Of a DNA stretch of 64,000 bases, positions 26,516 to 35,583 are shown in pieces. A program made the position numbers and the translations under genes. The notes under the pieces were generated by a model. That model was not told the DNA's origin. It did no database searches and saw only the letters and a list, made by a program, of their open reading frames with translations. The DNA is taken from contig NZ_BAPT01000057.1 in NCBI RefSeq assembly GCF_025995235.1, positions 136,970-200,969 on the forward strand, written 5' to 3'. The DNA comes from Ameyamaea chiangmaiensis. GTDB lineage: Bacteria > Pseudomonadota > Alphaproteobacteria > Acetobacterales > Acetobacteraceae. Every line of letters begins with the position of its first letter. The stretch's first letter is position 1.

Positions 26516-27808
26516 ATGTCCGACGAGTCCAGCCTGCATCGTTATTTCAACGCCCCGGTGGCGGAGGTCGACCCCGAGGTCGCCGCTGCTCTGCGCGGTG
26601 AAATGACGCGCCAGCGCGAGGGAATCGAACTGATCGCCAGCGAGAACATGGTTTCGCGGGCGGTACTCGACGCGCAAGGGTCCGTTCTGACCAACAAATA
26701 TGCCGAAGGGTATCCCGGGCGCCGCTACTACGGCGGTTGCTTCGAGGTGGACCGCGTCGAGACACTGGCGATCGAGCGCGCCAAGCAGATCTTCGGCGCG
26801 GACTTCGCCAACGTGCAGCCCCACTCCGGCGCGAATGCCAATCAGGCCGCCTTCATGGCGCTGGCCAAGCCGGGCGACACCATCTTGGGCATGAGCCTGG
26901 CGGCCGGCGGTCATCTGACGCATGGCGCGGCCCCGAACTACTCCGGCAAGTGGTTCCGCGCGGTGCAGTATGGCGTTCGCCAGCAGGACGGCGAGCTCGA
27001 CTATGACGAGATGGAGCGTCTGGCACGCGACGAAAAGCCGCGCATCATCGTCGCGGGTGGATCGGCCTATCCGCGGATCATCGATTTCGCCCGTTTCCGA
27101 CGCATCGCCGACGAGATCGGCGCGGCCCTGATGGTCGACATGGCCCATTTCGCGGGGCTGGTGGCGGCCGGCCTGTATCCGAACCCGGTGCCGCACGCCG
27201 ATATCGTGACGTCGACCACGCACAAGACGCTGCGCGGCCCGCGCGGCGGCCTGATCCTGACCAACGACGCCGACCTGGCGAAGAAGATCAATTCGGCCGT
27301 GTTCCCCGGGTTGCAGGGTGGTCCGCTGATGCACGTGATCGCGGGCAAGGCGGTGGCGTTCGGCGAGGCCCTCCAGCCGTCGTTCCGCACCTATCAGGAA
27401 AGCGTCGCGCGCAATGCCAAGGTGCTGGCCCGCACGCTGCTGGACTGCGGGTTCGACATCGTCACCAACGGAACGGATTCGCATCTGATCCTGGTGGACC
27501 TGCGGCCGAAGAAGGTCACGGGCAAGGCAGCCGAAGCGGCGCTTGAGCGTGCCGGGATCACGGCGAACAAGAACGCCGTGCCGTTCGACCCGGAGAAGCC
27601 CGCGATCACGTCGGGCATCCGTCTGGGCAGCCCGGCGGCGACGGCGCGTGGCTTCGGAGAGGCTGAATTCCGCGAGGTCGGCGTGATGATCGACGAAGTG
27701 CTGACCGGGTTGGCGACGTCGGGCGAAGAGGGCAACCAGGCGGTCGAGGCGGCCGTTCATGAGCGCGTCAAGGCACTGTGCGTGCGCTTCCCGATCTATC
27801 AGAGCTGA
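26516..27808 (+). CDS. glyA: Serine hydroxymethyltransferase
   Basis: 430 aa PLP enzyme interconverting serine and glycine with tetrahydrofolate. The PLP lysine is in STTHKTLRGPRGG near residue 238; RQREGIELIASENMVS, YAEGYPGRRYYGG and HSGANANQAAF are typical. ATG 26516 follows CGGAGA. Although the frame extends far upstream, that part overlaps the permease promoter and is not coding-like. Confidence 0.97.
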   Translation: MSDESSLHRYFNAPVAEVDPEVAAALRGEMTRQREGIELIASENMVSRAVLDAQGSVLTNKYAEGYPGRRYYGGCFEVDRVETLAIERAKQIFGADFANVQPHSGANANQAAFMALAKPGDTILGMSLAAGGHLTHGAAPNYSGKWFRAVQYGVRQQDGELDYDEMERLARDEKPRIIVAGGSAYPRIIDFARFRRIADEIGAALMVDMAHFAGLVAAGLYPNPVPHADIVTSTTHKTLRGPRGGLILTNDADLAKKINSAVFPGLQGGPLMHVIAGKAVAFGEALQPSFRTYQESVARNAKVLARTLLDCGFDIVTNGTDSHLILVDLRPKKVTGKAAEAALERAGITANKNAVPFDPEKPAITSGIRLGSPAATARGFGEAEFREVGVMIDEVLTGLATSGEEGNQAVEAAVHERVKALCVRFPIYQS

Positions 27809-27815
27809 GACCGTC

Positions 27816-27858
27816 GCGCATCGGGTGGGTGGGGATGTCTTCAGCCCACCCGATGCGC
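27816..27858. terminator. 14-bp perfect hairpin between convergent genes (bidirectional terminator)
   Basis: GCGCATCGGGTGGG 27816-27829 pairs with CCCACCCGATGCGC 27845-27858 around a 15-base loop. It begins 7 bases after the glyA stop. The stop codon of the minus-strand gene (27841-27843) lies in the loop and its last codons form the right arm. It probably ends transcription from both sides. Confidence 0.65.
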
Positions 27859-28875
27859 CAGTCGCACGGCGGTCTGGCCCTGACCGGGCCGCAGGTTCGG
27901 CATGACCAGCAGGCAGTCATTATAGGGGGTGCGGATTTCGTCCGTGCCGTCACGCGCCAGGACGGTTCCCCCGTCGGCGATGATGTCACCGTTGCGAAAC
28001 GGGTGCAGGAAGGTAAAACCGCTCGTCCGTGCGGTGATCGTGTCGGTAACGCGAACGCTCCGTCGCGGATCGGGCAGGATGGCGGTCGCGGGCGATGCTT
28101 CGCCCCGGATACCGCATCCGTGTCGGAGCATCGTCCGTACCGCCCGGAGTGAACAGGCAGCACTGCGCACATGCCAGTGCTGACCGGCCTCCAGCAGACA
28201 GGCCCGGACGGGTTTGTCCCGGGACGGGAAGATGGCCCCGTCGATCAGTCGCGCGCCGCTTGCATGGCCCTGATCCTCGACCACCAGCGTGCCGGGCGCC
28301 AGCGTGCTCGCCAGTGCCGCGCCCGACCGTCCTTCCGCCGCGAGAAAGATCGGCGCACCGGCCCACAGCATGGTGTGCAGGTCGAGCAGAAGATCGGCCG
28401 AGCGCAGGACGGGCGCGACTTCACGCGCGCGATCGAGCTCGGCCGACTGTCCGCTGCCGTCGAGGATCACGGGCGCCCAAAGGCGGTTCATGTCCTCGTC
28501 GATGAACCGTGAGGCAACGGGGTTGGCGCGGTCGAAACGGGCGAACGCGGCGAGATTGAGAAACACGAAACTCAGGCGTCCGCGCGCGGGCCGCACGCCT
28601 CGGCGCAGCAGACGGTCGACGGCCACGGCCCCGGCATATTCGTTGCCATGCATCAGGCAGGACACCACCACATGCGGTCCCGGGTGGCGGGTTTCGAAAT
28701 GCATGACGCCAGGAATGCCCGCGTTACCCCGTTCCCAGCGCGTCAGGTCGGGGGGGCGGAGGGCAACGGCGAAATCCGGCAACGGCGGCGGAGGTGGCGG
28801 CAGCGTGTCCCGGAACAGGCTTGCCTTGACGCGCGCCGGTCCTTCGGATCCACGCGGGCTGGCGCCGCAGCTCAT
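27841..28875 (-). CDS. Succinylglutamate desuccinylase/aspartoacylase-family zinc hydrolase
   Basis: 344 aa, M14-like zinc carboxypeptidase fold. The metal motif HGNEYAG (near residue 75) and DLLLDLHTMLW supply typical ligands. A polyproline run LPPPPPPLPD is near the N-terminus. Members remove acyl groups from N-acyl amino acids; the exact substrate is not clear. ATG 28875 overlaps the argE stop (ATGA), so both are co-translated and may act on related N-acyl compounds. Confidence 0.82.
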   Translation of the reverse strand: MSCGASPRGSEGPARVKASLFRDTLPPPPPPLPDFAVALRPPDLTRWERGNAGIPGVMHFETRHPGPHVVVSCLMHGNEYAGAVAVDRLLRRGVRPARGRLSFVFLNLAAFARFDRANPVASRFIDEDMNRLWAPVILDGSGQSAELDRAREVAPVLRSADLLLDLHTMLWAGAPIFLAAEGRSGAALASTLAPGTLVVEDQGHASGARLIDGAIFPSRDKPVRACLLEAGQHWHVRSAACSLRAVRTMLRHGCGIRGEASPATAILPDPRRSVRVTDTITARTSGFTFLHPFRNGDIIADGGTVLARDGTDEIRTPYNDCLLVMPNLRPGQGQTAVRLAHRVG

Positions 28876-30044
28876 GCGGCAAAGGGGCGCGCGGCCATGG
28901 CGCGCAAAAAGCGATCGCACGCGACGAGCTGCGATTCGGCAATCCATTCGTCCGGTCGATGGGCCTGGGCGATGTCACCGGGTCCGCACACGATACTGGC
29001 GATGCCCGCACTCTGGTAAATCCCGGCCTCGGTGCCATAGGACACGCGGCCTGACGTGTTCGCCCCGGTGACCTGCCGGACACGGTGGGCGAGCGGCGCG
29101 TCATCCGCCAGGCTGAGCGGGGGCAGTTCGGTCAGGACCTCGACACTGAAACCAGTCTGCGGGAAGCGGCTCTGCATCCAGGGCTCGATCGTCTCCCCCA
29201 AGAAGCGGCGGAAACGGTCGAGTTCGGCGTGGGCGTCGTCGCCGGGCACCGTGCGCCATTCCATCTCGAACGACGCCTGTTCGGGAATGATGTTCAGGAT
29301 CGTCCCGCCCTGTGCCACGCCGGCCTGAATGGTCGTGTGCGGCGGGTCGAACCCTTCCACCCGACGCCCTGCGTGCGCCAGCCGCCGTGCCTCGGCGGAA
29401 ATCCAGGCCAGTGCCTCGCCCATCGCATGCAGCGCGTTGACGCCGTCCCCGGGCGCGGAGGAATGGCCGGGCTGGCCCACGACGGACACACGAACCGCGA
29501 GCCGCCCCTTGTGGGCGATGACGGGTGTCATCATCGTCGGCTCGCCCACGACGCACAGGGCCGGGCGCACGTCGCGGGCCTGCAGGTCCTCGGCCAGGAC
29601 GCGGGCGCCGTCACAGGTTATTTCCTCGTCAAAGGTCAGCATCAGGTGGATGGGGTGCGGCGCGCGCAGCGCGATGAAGTCGGGTACTGCGGCCAGCATC
29701 GACGCCACGAACCCCTTCATGTCGGCGGCCCCGCGCGCATACAGGCGTCCGTGGTCCGCGTGCAACGTGAACGGATCGCGCGTCCAGGCCTGACCGTCGA
29801 CCGGCACCGTATCGACGTGGCCGGCAAAGCCGATGCCGCCGTCGGTCTGGGGACCGATGATCGCGTGCAGGTTGACCTTGCCGTCCTGAGGACCGCGAGA
29901 GCGCGTGGCTGTCAGTCCATGGGCGCCTAGATAGGCCTCGACCCAGACGATAAGCGGCAGGTCGGGAAGGCGGCTTGTCGTGTCGAACGCGACGAGCCGT
30001 GCCAGCATCTCGGTCGTGGTGAAAATCGTCCGGTCCGCACTCAT
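28872..30044 (-). CDS. argE: Acetylornithine deacetylase-like M20 metallopeptidase
   Basis: 390 aa M20 family. Metal-site strings seen are GHVDTVPV near residue 80, GAADMKGF and FDEEITCDGA. The ArgE reaction frees ornithine from N-acetylornithine in arginine synthesis; related M20 enzymes act on other acyl amino acids. ATG 30044 chosen; GTG 30050 is possible. Coupled by ATGA to the downstream aspartoacylase-like gene. Confidence 0.86.
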   Translation of the reverse strand: MSADRTIFTTTEMLARLVAFDTTSRLPDLPLIVWVEAYLGAHGLTATRSRGPQDGKVNLHAIIGPQTDGGIGFAGHVDTVPVDGQAWTRDPFTLHADHGRLYARGAADMKGFVASMLAAVPDFIALRAPHPIHLMLTFDEEITCDGARVLAEDLQARDVRPALCVVGEPTMMTPVIAHKGRLAVRVSVVGQPGHSSAPGDGVNALHAMGEALAWISAEARRLAHAGRRVEGFDPPHTTIQAGVAQGGTILNIIPEQASFEMEWRTVPGDDAHAELDRFRRFLGETIEPWMQSRFPQTGFSVEVLTELPPLSLADDAPLAHRVRQVTGANTSGRVSYGTEAGIYQSAGIASIVCGPGDIAQAHRPDEWIAESQLVACDRFLRAMAARPFAA

Positions 30045-30090
30045 GGTCACCGAGAGTACAGCATCGGGCGGCGGCGGCAATCCCGTCCGG

Positions 30091-31257
30091 TCACCCCAGC
30101 GGGGCGTCCGCCGTCACGACACGTAGGCGCTGGCCCAAATGTTTTTCGATCGCCCGCAGCATCGCGCGTTCGTCCGCGCCGCAGAAGGTGATCGCCATGC
30201 CGCGTCGGCCCGCGCGGCCCGTGCGCCCGATCCGGTGAATGTAGGCTTCGGGCGTTTCGGGCATGTCGACGTTCACCACCAGATCGATCTCGGCGATGTC
30301 GATGCCGCGCGCGGCGACGTCGGTTGCCACCAGACACGGTGTGGCGCCGCTGGCAAAGCTGCGCAGCGTGCGGGTCCGGCGTGTCTGCACCAGATCGCCG
30401 TGCAAAGGCTCGGCGCGCAGGCCGGCCTGCCGCAGTTGGCCGGCTAGCCGGTCGGCGCCCTGACGGGTGCGGGTGAAGAACAGGATACGGCGGAAACGGC
30501 CGTCTTGCGCGATGCGCGCGGCGCAGGACGGCTTGTCCGCGGGCTCGGCGAAGAGGATCCGCTGCCGGATCTGGCGCGGCGTCTCGCCCGCCGCGTCGAG
30601 CACGATGCGCTGCGGTCGATGAAGGCAGCGCGCGGCAAGTTCGGCCACCGCCGGCGGCATGGTCGCGGAAAACAGCAGCATCTGGCGGTGCGCGGGCAGG
30701 GCGGGCAGGATTTCCGCCATGGCGTCGAGAAAGCCTTCCTCCAGCATCCGGTCGGCCTCGTCGAGGACCATCGCCGCGACGGCGCCGAGATGCAGCGCCT
30801 TTTGCGCCAGAAGGTCCATCACGCGGCCGGGGGTGCCGATCACGACGTCGACGCCGTCTTCCATGGCCGCGACCTGGTGGTCGAGCGGTGTGCCGCCGAT
30901 GGCCAGGCGCGCCCGGATACCGCCCTGCCGGCCGAAATCGCGAAACACGGCGGCGACCTGTCCCGCGAGTTCGCGCGTCGGCACCAGCACCAGCACACGC
31001 GGGGTCGCGGCCAGACGGGGCACCGGATTGTCCGTCAGTCGCTGGATCAGCGGCAGGGCGTACGCCGCCGTCTTGCCGCTGCCGGTCCGGGCGATGGCCT
31101 CGACATCCGCGCCGCCCAGCACGGCGGGGATCGCGGCGGTCTGAATTGCGGTCGGGCGCGCATGGCCGGCCCGCCGCAGCGCCGCCAGCAGAGTGTCGGC
31201 CAGCCCGAGGGCGGCAAAATCGGGGCTGTCGGGGGTGGCGGGCGTCGGGTTGGACAA
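30091..31257 (-). CDS. DEAD-box ATP-dependent RNA helicase (RhlE-like)
   Basis: 388 aa, two RecA-like domains with little extra C-terminal tail. Motifs in order are PTAIQ (Q motif), ARTGSGKT (57-64), PTRELA, TPGRV, VLDEAD, SATMP, and HRIGRTGRAG near the end. It unwinds RNA in ribosome assembly or decay. The only fitting start is TTG 31257, giving LSNPTPATPD; there is no clear ribosome binding site, so the true start is uncertain. Divergent from the ELM1-like gene. Confidence 0.88.
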   Translation of the reverse strand: MSNPTPATPDSPDFAALGLADTLLAALRRAGHARPTAIQTAAIPAVLGGADVEAIARTGSGKTAAYALPLIQRLTDNPVPRLAATPRVLVLVPTRELAGQVAAVFRDFGRQGGIRARLAIGGTPLDHQVAAMEDGVDVVIGTPGRVMDLLAQKALHLGAVAAMVLDEADRMLEEGFLDAMAEILPALPAHRQMLLFSATMPPAVAELAARCLHRPQRIVLDAAGETPRQIRQRILFAEPADKPSCAARIAQDGRFRRILFFTRTRQGADRLAGQLRQAGLRAEPLHGDLVQTRRTRTLRSFASGATPCLVATDVAARGIDIAEIDLVVNVDMPETPEAYIHRIGRTGRAGRRGMAITFCGADERAMLRAIEKHLGQRLRVVTADAPLG

Positions 31258-31375
31258 GAACGGTTCTCGGTGTGGGGAAGGGGTGCTAAGACCTGCGGTC
31301 CAGCGGGTTCAGGGGATAGGCCCTCCCGCCCGCGCGGGCAAGTATCCCGCGCGTGCATGGCATCACGGAGCGGAA

Positions 31376-32305
31376 ATGGCAGCGGATGTGGCGGTCGTGG
31401 TCGAAGACTTTGCCGGCATGCGCGCGCAGGGATTCGGTCTGGTCGAGCGTGCGGACCTGACGGGGCAATTGTCCCCCGTGAAGGTCCGGCGCGGCTACGG
31501 CCTGTTGCCCGCGCGTCTGTGGCCCAGCCCGTTGCGCGCCGTCGCGCCCCTGGACGTGGCGGGGTGTCGGGCCATCGTGGCGGTGGGCGGCAAGAGCGCG
31601 GCGGTGGCCGCCGCCCTGCGTGCGCCGGACCGGCCCGTGATCCAGGTGCAGAACCCGCGCATGGCGCTGTCGAAATTCGATCTGGTGATCGCCAACCGCC
31701 ATGACGAGATTTCCGGCCCGAACGTCGTCCTGACCCGGACGGCGCTGCATCAGGTGACGCCGGACGTCCTGGCCGAGGCCCGCGCGGTCTGGGCGCCGCG
31801 TCTGGCGCATCTTCCGCGCCCGCTGGTCGCCTGTCTGGTGGGCGGGACGAATGGCCGTTACACGCTCGACCCCACGGCGGCCGAGGTTCTGGCCCAGGGA
31901 CTGCGCGAGGTGATGGAGTTTGATCGCGCCGGTCTGGTGGTCACGCCCTCTCGCCGTACTGATCCCGTGGTCCGGCAGCTTCTGGAAGAAAGGCTGTCAC
32001 CGCGCGGGGCGTGGGTCTGGGATATGACCGGCGAGAACCCGTATCTGGGGCTGTTGGCCTGCGCGGATCGGATTCTGGTGACGATCGACTCGGTCTCGAT
32101 GATATCGGAAGCGGTGGCGACGTGTGCGCCGGTTCATGTCATCCGTTTGCCGGGCACGTCACGCCGGATCGAGTTGTTCGTCCGCGAACTGACTCTCGCC
32201 GGGCGTGTCCGTCTCTTTGACGGTCGTGCGGAGGACTGGCCGGTCGAGCCGCTGGACGATACGCCACTGGCCGCGGCCGCGATGCGCCGCCTTCTGGGGG
32301 AGTGA
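31376..32305 (+). CDS. ELM1/mitochondrial-fission-family protein (DUF1022)
   Basis: 309 aa. Segments such as SPVKVRRGYGLLPARLWP, IQVQNPRMALSKFDLVIA and VGGTNGRYTLD match the ELM1 family, a GT-B-like fold found in many alphaproteobacteria and plants. ILVTIDSVSMISEA near residue 240 is the family hallmark. The bacterial role is not known. ATG 31376 follows CACGGAG. It is 3 bases before the next gene, so they form a pair. Confidence 0.8.
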   Translation: MAADVAVVVEDFAGMRAQGFGLVERADLTGQLSPVKVRRGYGLLPARLWPSPLRAVAPLDVAGCRAIVAVGGKSAAVAAALRAPDRPVIQVQNPRMALSKFDLVIANRHDEISGPNVVLTRTALHQVTPDVLAEARAVWAPRLAHLPRPLVACLVGGTNGRYTLDPTAAEVLAQGLREVMEFDRAGLVVTPSRRTDPVVRQLLEERLSPRGAWVWDMTGENPYLGLLACADRILVTIDSVSMISEAVATCAPVHVIRLPGTSRRIELFVRELTLAGRVRLFDGRAEDWPVEPLDDTPLAAAAMRRLLGE

Positions 32306-32308
32306 GGA

Positions 32309-34198
32309 ATGCTCGATATTCGCACCTATGATGCCGCGCATGGCGGCAATGCCCTCTACAAGGCGCTGGCGCATCCGCTGGCGGCCGAGGGTCTTGCGGC
32401 CCTGGCCGGGCGTCTGTCGGCCAGCGGCCCGTTCGCGGTCTACGATCCCGAGGGTTTCGCCCGGATGCTGTTCGCCCTGCACCCCGAACTGGTGCCCGAC
32501 GCGGGCGTCTTCGTGCATGACATCGATCGCGTGGGTGAGGTCATTGCCGGAGCCGCGCCCGCCCGTGCGCTGACGGAACTGCCGCAGGCCGATGCGGCCA
32601 CCGTCCTGATCGCGTCCTTCGACGACGGGCGGATGCTGCCGCGGGTGCGACCGCTGCTGCCGAACGGCGCGGCGCTGGAGACGCTGACGGCGGCGCGCAT
32701 TCCCGATGCGATGCTCAGCGTGCCGCGCGCCTATCTCGATCGGCTGAATTTCGCCACGAATTACGCCTTTTTCCGCGATGCGGACGGGCTCTCCACACGT
32801 CTGGTCACCGCCAATTACTGGGCGAACTACGACGCTCCGGCGGTGCAGCTGTGGCTTCGGCTGTTCGATGAGGCAGGGGCCGTGCTGTGCACGTGGGAGC
32901 AGTCCGTGCCGACGGGACCAGCCGGAATCGTGATCGACAGCGCGCAGGTCAGGGCCCGCTTCGGGTTGGGCGCGTTCACCGGGCAGTTGTTCGTCCATGC
33001 CATCGGCGTACGTGGCCATGATGTCGTGAAATACGCGCTCGAAACCTATGGGAATGACGGCAATCCCAGCCTGTCGGTGACGCACGATGCCAATGCGTGG
33101 CCGTCCGACCGCTATGCCAACCTGCCAGCGCCCGCGCCGGGCGAGCATGTGGTGCTGTGGCTGCAGAACAGCCACGCGCGGCCGATCGTGCCCGGTGACC
33201 TCGCGCTCAATCGCATGGGAACGGATGAACAGGTGCCTGTGCCGGTCGGGATCGGGCCCTATGCCACGCTTGCGCTCGATGTCGGCGCGCTGGTTCCCGA
33301 CCTTGCGTGGCCCGCGCAGATCGAGGTGCGCACCGGGCGCCATGTCGTGCGTCCCCGTTATGAGATCACGGCCGACCGCCGCACGCGCATCGCCCACCTG
33401 AACGTCGAACGGAACGACCTGCGGCCGGAACCCGCGATCCGCGCGTTGCCGGAGGCGGCGTTCGGGCGGGGCTTTCTGCTGCCCTTTCCCATCCTCGATC
33501 CGAAGCGTTATCGCTCGATCGTGCTGCCCGCCCCGATGTCTGAGGCACTCGAGACCCTGCCAGTGCGGATCGACTGTTTCGATGCGGACGGCCGCCCGAC
33601 CGCAAGCCGCTTTCTCGGCTGCCTGCCGCGCAATCACGCCGAGGCGCCGGACATGGCCGACTGGGTGGACGAGGCTGGACATGGCGAACTGGTCTACGAT
33701 TTTCGCGATGGCGGTGACGCCGACGGCTGGCTGCACACGCTGGTGCGTTACCACGACCGGCACTCCGGTCATGCCGCCGAAAGCAGCTTTGGCGCACATA
33801 TCTTCAACACGCTGATGACCTGGCGGTCCGAGCCGCAGTCCTACAGCGGGCCCGCGCCCGGGTTGACCACGCGTCTGTTTCTCAAGCTCGGCCGGCCCGA
33901 CGCGGACAGTTTTGCGTGGCTGATCTATCCGGTGTCGCGCAACTGGCACGCGTTTTCGGACACGGGCCTGACGCTGCATGATGGATCGGGCGCCGAAATC
34001 GCGCAGGCGACCCTGAAGATTCCCGCATCGGGATCGCGCATGGTGCGCCCGGGCACCCTGTTCGGACACGCGGCGCTCGCACGCGCGGGCGAGGATGGTT
34101 ATGTGCTGATCCGCGATCTGACCTGCCGCCTGTTCGGCTATCACGGCGTGATGGACGATGGCGGCCGCTTTTCGCTCGATCACATGTTCGGGTTCTGA
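32309..34198 (+). CDS. Large protein of unknown function paired with ELM1-like gene
   Basis: 629 aa, ATG 32309 with GGGGGAGTGAGG upstream. No signal peptide or membrane helix is obvious. The middle reads as beta-rich (alternating strands such as WLRLFDEAGAVLCTWEQSV), and the C-terminus is also strand-rich. The N-terminal 100 residues resemble a Rossmann-like part (VYDPEGFARML). I do not recognise a family. The 3-base spacing to the ELM1 gene suggests shared function, perhaps in surface polysaccharide or envelope biology, but this is a guess. Confidence 0.7.
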   Translation: MLDIRTYDAAHGGNALYKALAHPLAAEGLAALAGRLSASGPFAVYDPEGFARMLFALHPELVPDAGVFVHDIDRVGEVIAGAAPARALTELPQADAATVLIASFDDGRMLPRVRPLLPNGAALETLTAARIPDAMLSVPRAYLDRLNFATNYAFFRDADGLSTRLVTANYWANYDAPAVQLWLRLFDEAGAVLCTWEQSVPTGPAGIVIDSAQVRARFGLGAFTGQLFVHAIGVRGHDVVKYALETYGNDGNPSLSVTHDANAWPSDRYANLPAPAPGEHVVLWLQNSHARPIVPGDLALNRMGTDEQVPVPVGIGPYATLALDVGALVPDLAWPAQIEVRTGRHVVRPRYEITADRRTRIAHLNVERNDLRPEPAIRALPEAAFGRGFLLPFPILDPKRYRSIVLPAPMSEALETLPVRIDCFDADGRPTASRFLGCLPRNHAEAPDMADWVDEAGHGELVYDFRDGGDADGWLHTLVRYHDRHSGHAAESSFGAHIFNTLMTWRSEPQSYSGPAPGLTTRLFLKLGRPDADSFAWLIYPVSRNWHAFSDTGLTLHDGSGAEIAQATLKIPASGSRMVRPGTLFGHAALARAGEDGYVLIRDLTCRLFGYHGVMDDGGRFSLDHMFGF

Positions 34199-34236
34199 AA
34201 AAGCGACAGAAACGACGAAGCGGGGGGTGAAGGTGC

Positions 34237-34265
34237 TTGTCAGCCCCGTCCACCCTTGCTAGAAG
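34237..34265 (+). promoter_or_regulatory. Candidate promoter for tRNA-Val
   Basis: TTGTCA 34237-34242 and TAGAAG 34260-34265 are separated by 17 bases, placing a start site about 7 bases before the tRNA. This agrees well with a sigma70-type promoter. Confidence 0.5.
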
Positions 34266-34278
34266 GCGCGCATCGGAT

Positions 34279-34353
34279 GGGTGCGTAGCTCAGCGGTAGA
34301 GCATCGCCTTCACACGGCGGGGGTCACAGGTTCAATCCCTGTCGCACCCACCA
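34279..34353 (+). tRNA. tRNA-Val, anticodon CAC
   Basis: 75 bases folding as a full cloverleaf. The acceptor stem GGGTGCG pairs with CGCACCC. The D arm is GCTC-GAGC. The anticodon stem TCGCC/GGCGG carries loop TTCACAC (anticodon CAC, reads GUG). The T arm ACAGG-TTCAATC-CCTGT is intact and CCA is encoded. Phage sequence begins right after it, so its 3' end is the likely prophage attachment site and remains intact. Confidence 0.95.
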
Positions 34354-35096
34354 TCCGACTCCCGGTTTTCTGCGATATTTTGGTTCCGTAGGCGCAGCCG
34401 TTGCGTTCTTTTCGGGCCATTCCGGTACGCTGAGGGCCGCCCCGAATCACCAAAATCCGTGCCAAATCCGTGCCACTAAATGGGCGCGACTCGCGACGAC
34501 ATTCCCCTTGTACTCCACCCCCGACCCATGCGATTCTGCGCGGGTTGCGGCAGCCCGGATGGACGGGCGGTGTTCAGTAGCGTTGGGCGGCTGTGACCCC
34601 ATGGCCGAGTAGGATGTCGATATCGGGCCCGGACGACGCACATACCCAACAGCCGGTATCAAGCCCGGCCCGCAGCACCCCTCCCTCGCGCGCTGCTATA
34701 TTAGGGTGTGGCGCGTGAGGGAGGGATTCCCGTTGTGTATCAACGGTGAGCATCAACAGCGCTTGTGTATCGCGAAGCAGCGTTTTGTGAGAGACAAACG
34801 CCAACTTGTAAGGATTGCTTACAGGTTCAACTGTCCGGAAATTCCGGATGGTTGAACCGACTACGAATCAAAACAAAATGTGAACGGAAAGAGTGCGACT
34901 CGGGGCTAACCCCTTGTTTATGAGTCACAAAACATTTATTCGGAGATTTGATACGCGAAGAGGCCGGATTGCAGTCCGACCCCTTCAGCCACCACGCGCT
35001 CGAACCGCCCGGTGGGATACCGCTGCGTAACACGCCGTGTTTAGCGGAGTGAAGCGGAATTGGTCAAGGGCGGCTCTTTTTCCTTGAAAGACCTCT
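34354..35096. other. 743-base left prophage end without a supported gene
   Basis: It holds an 11-base tandem repeat near the tRNA, a few short open frames on the minus strand (for example near 34574-34804 and 34827-35033) without recognisable content or good starts, and an AT-richer patch around 34860-34950. It may contain integrase arm sites or a decayed gene. I see no clear promoter or RNA. Confidence 0.5.
34453..34474. repeat. Tandem 11-bp repeat AAATCCGTGCC x2
   Basis: Two perfect head-to-tail copies (34453-34463 and 34464-34474), 100 bases from the tRNA end. Short direct repeats beside an attachment site are often arm-type binding sites of tyrosine integrases; that role here is inferred from position only. 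Confidence 0.5.
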
Positions 35097-35306
35097 ATGC
35101 CGACCTTCCCCGCTTCAACATCTGTTGCCAGCGCAGACTACAACCCGGCCACACGTGTTCTTACGATCCAATTCAGGGGAAGTGGCAAGCATTACAGCTA
35201 TCACGGCGTTCCTCAGCCCGTTTACGATGGACTGCTGAACGCCTCGTCGAAAGGACGATATTACGATGCCTTCATCAAGGGCCGCTATACCTTCAGTCGA
35301 TATTGA
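35097..35306 (+). CDS. KTSC-domain protein
   Basis: 69 aa. The sequence ILTIQFRGSGKHYSYHGVP-like core with a final KGRYTFSRY fits the KTSC domain, a small fold found in phage and bacterial proteins, sometimes fused to lysyl-tRNA synthetase; function is unknown. It is one of few plus-strand genes in the prophage and its end overlaps the end of the next minus-strand gene by 14 bases. ATG 35097 follows GAAAG. Confidence 0.75.
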   Translation: MPTFPASTSVASADYNPATRVLTIQFRGSGKHYSYHGVPQPVYDGLLNASSKGRYYDAFIKGRYTFSRY

Positions 35307-35583
35307 CTGTCACGGTGGCGGGCCCTGACCGATCGCAAGCAACAGCGCCGTTGATCGTTACGACGATACGATCTTCGGGGCTAACGGAGCGAAGCGTGGA
35401 TACGCCTTCCCGGCTGGAAAGTTCGCCTTGGATAGCGTGCGTGTAAAAGCCTTCAAGACCGATGCCGGATGACCCTTGCTTCTTGTCGATGGCCGCCTCA
35501 TAGCCCCCACAATCGCAAGGCCCCGGTTCCATTGCCGGACCATTGTGAACGGCACAATCGGACCAGTGCTTCATCGTGCTCAC
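35293..35583 (-). CDS. Small phage protein of unknown function
   Basis: 96 aa from GTG 35583 (GTGA overlap with the upstream gene) or 93 aa from ATG 35574. The N-terminus has a histidine and cysteine cluster (CAVHNGPAMEPGPCDCGGYE) that could bind a metal. Last gene of the leftward late operon. No family recognised. Confidence 0.6.
   Translation of the reverse strand: MSTMKHWSDCAVHNGPAMEPGPCDCGGYEAAIDKKQGSSGIGLEGFYTHAIQGELSSREGVSTLRSVSPEDRIVVTINGAVACDRSGPATVTVNID

Noticed and set aside
34880..35020. tRNA-Cys-like anticodon arm on the minus strand (GGACTGCAATCC at about 34965-34977).
   Set aside because: The loop has only six bases, no acceptor or T arm pairs, and there is no CCA end in the right place; a chance or very decayed likeness.
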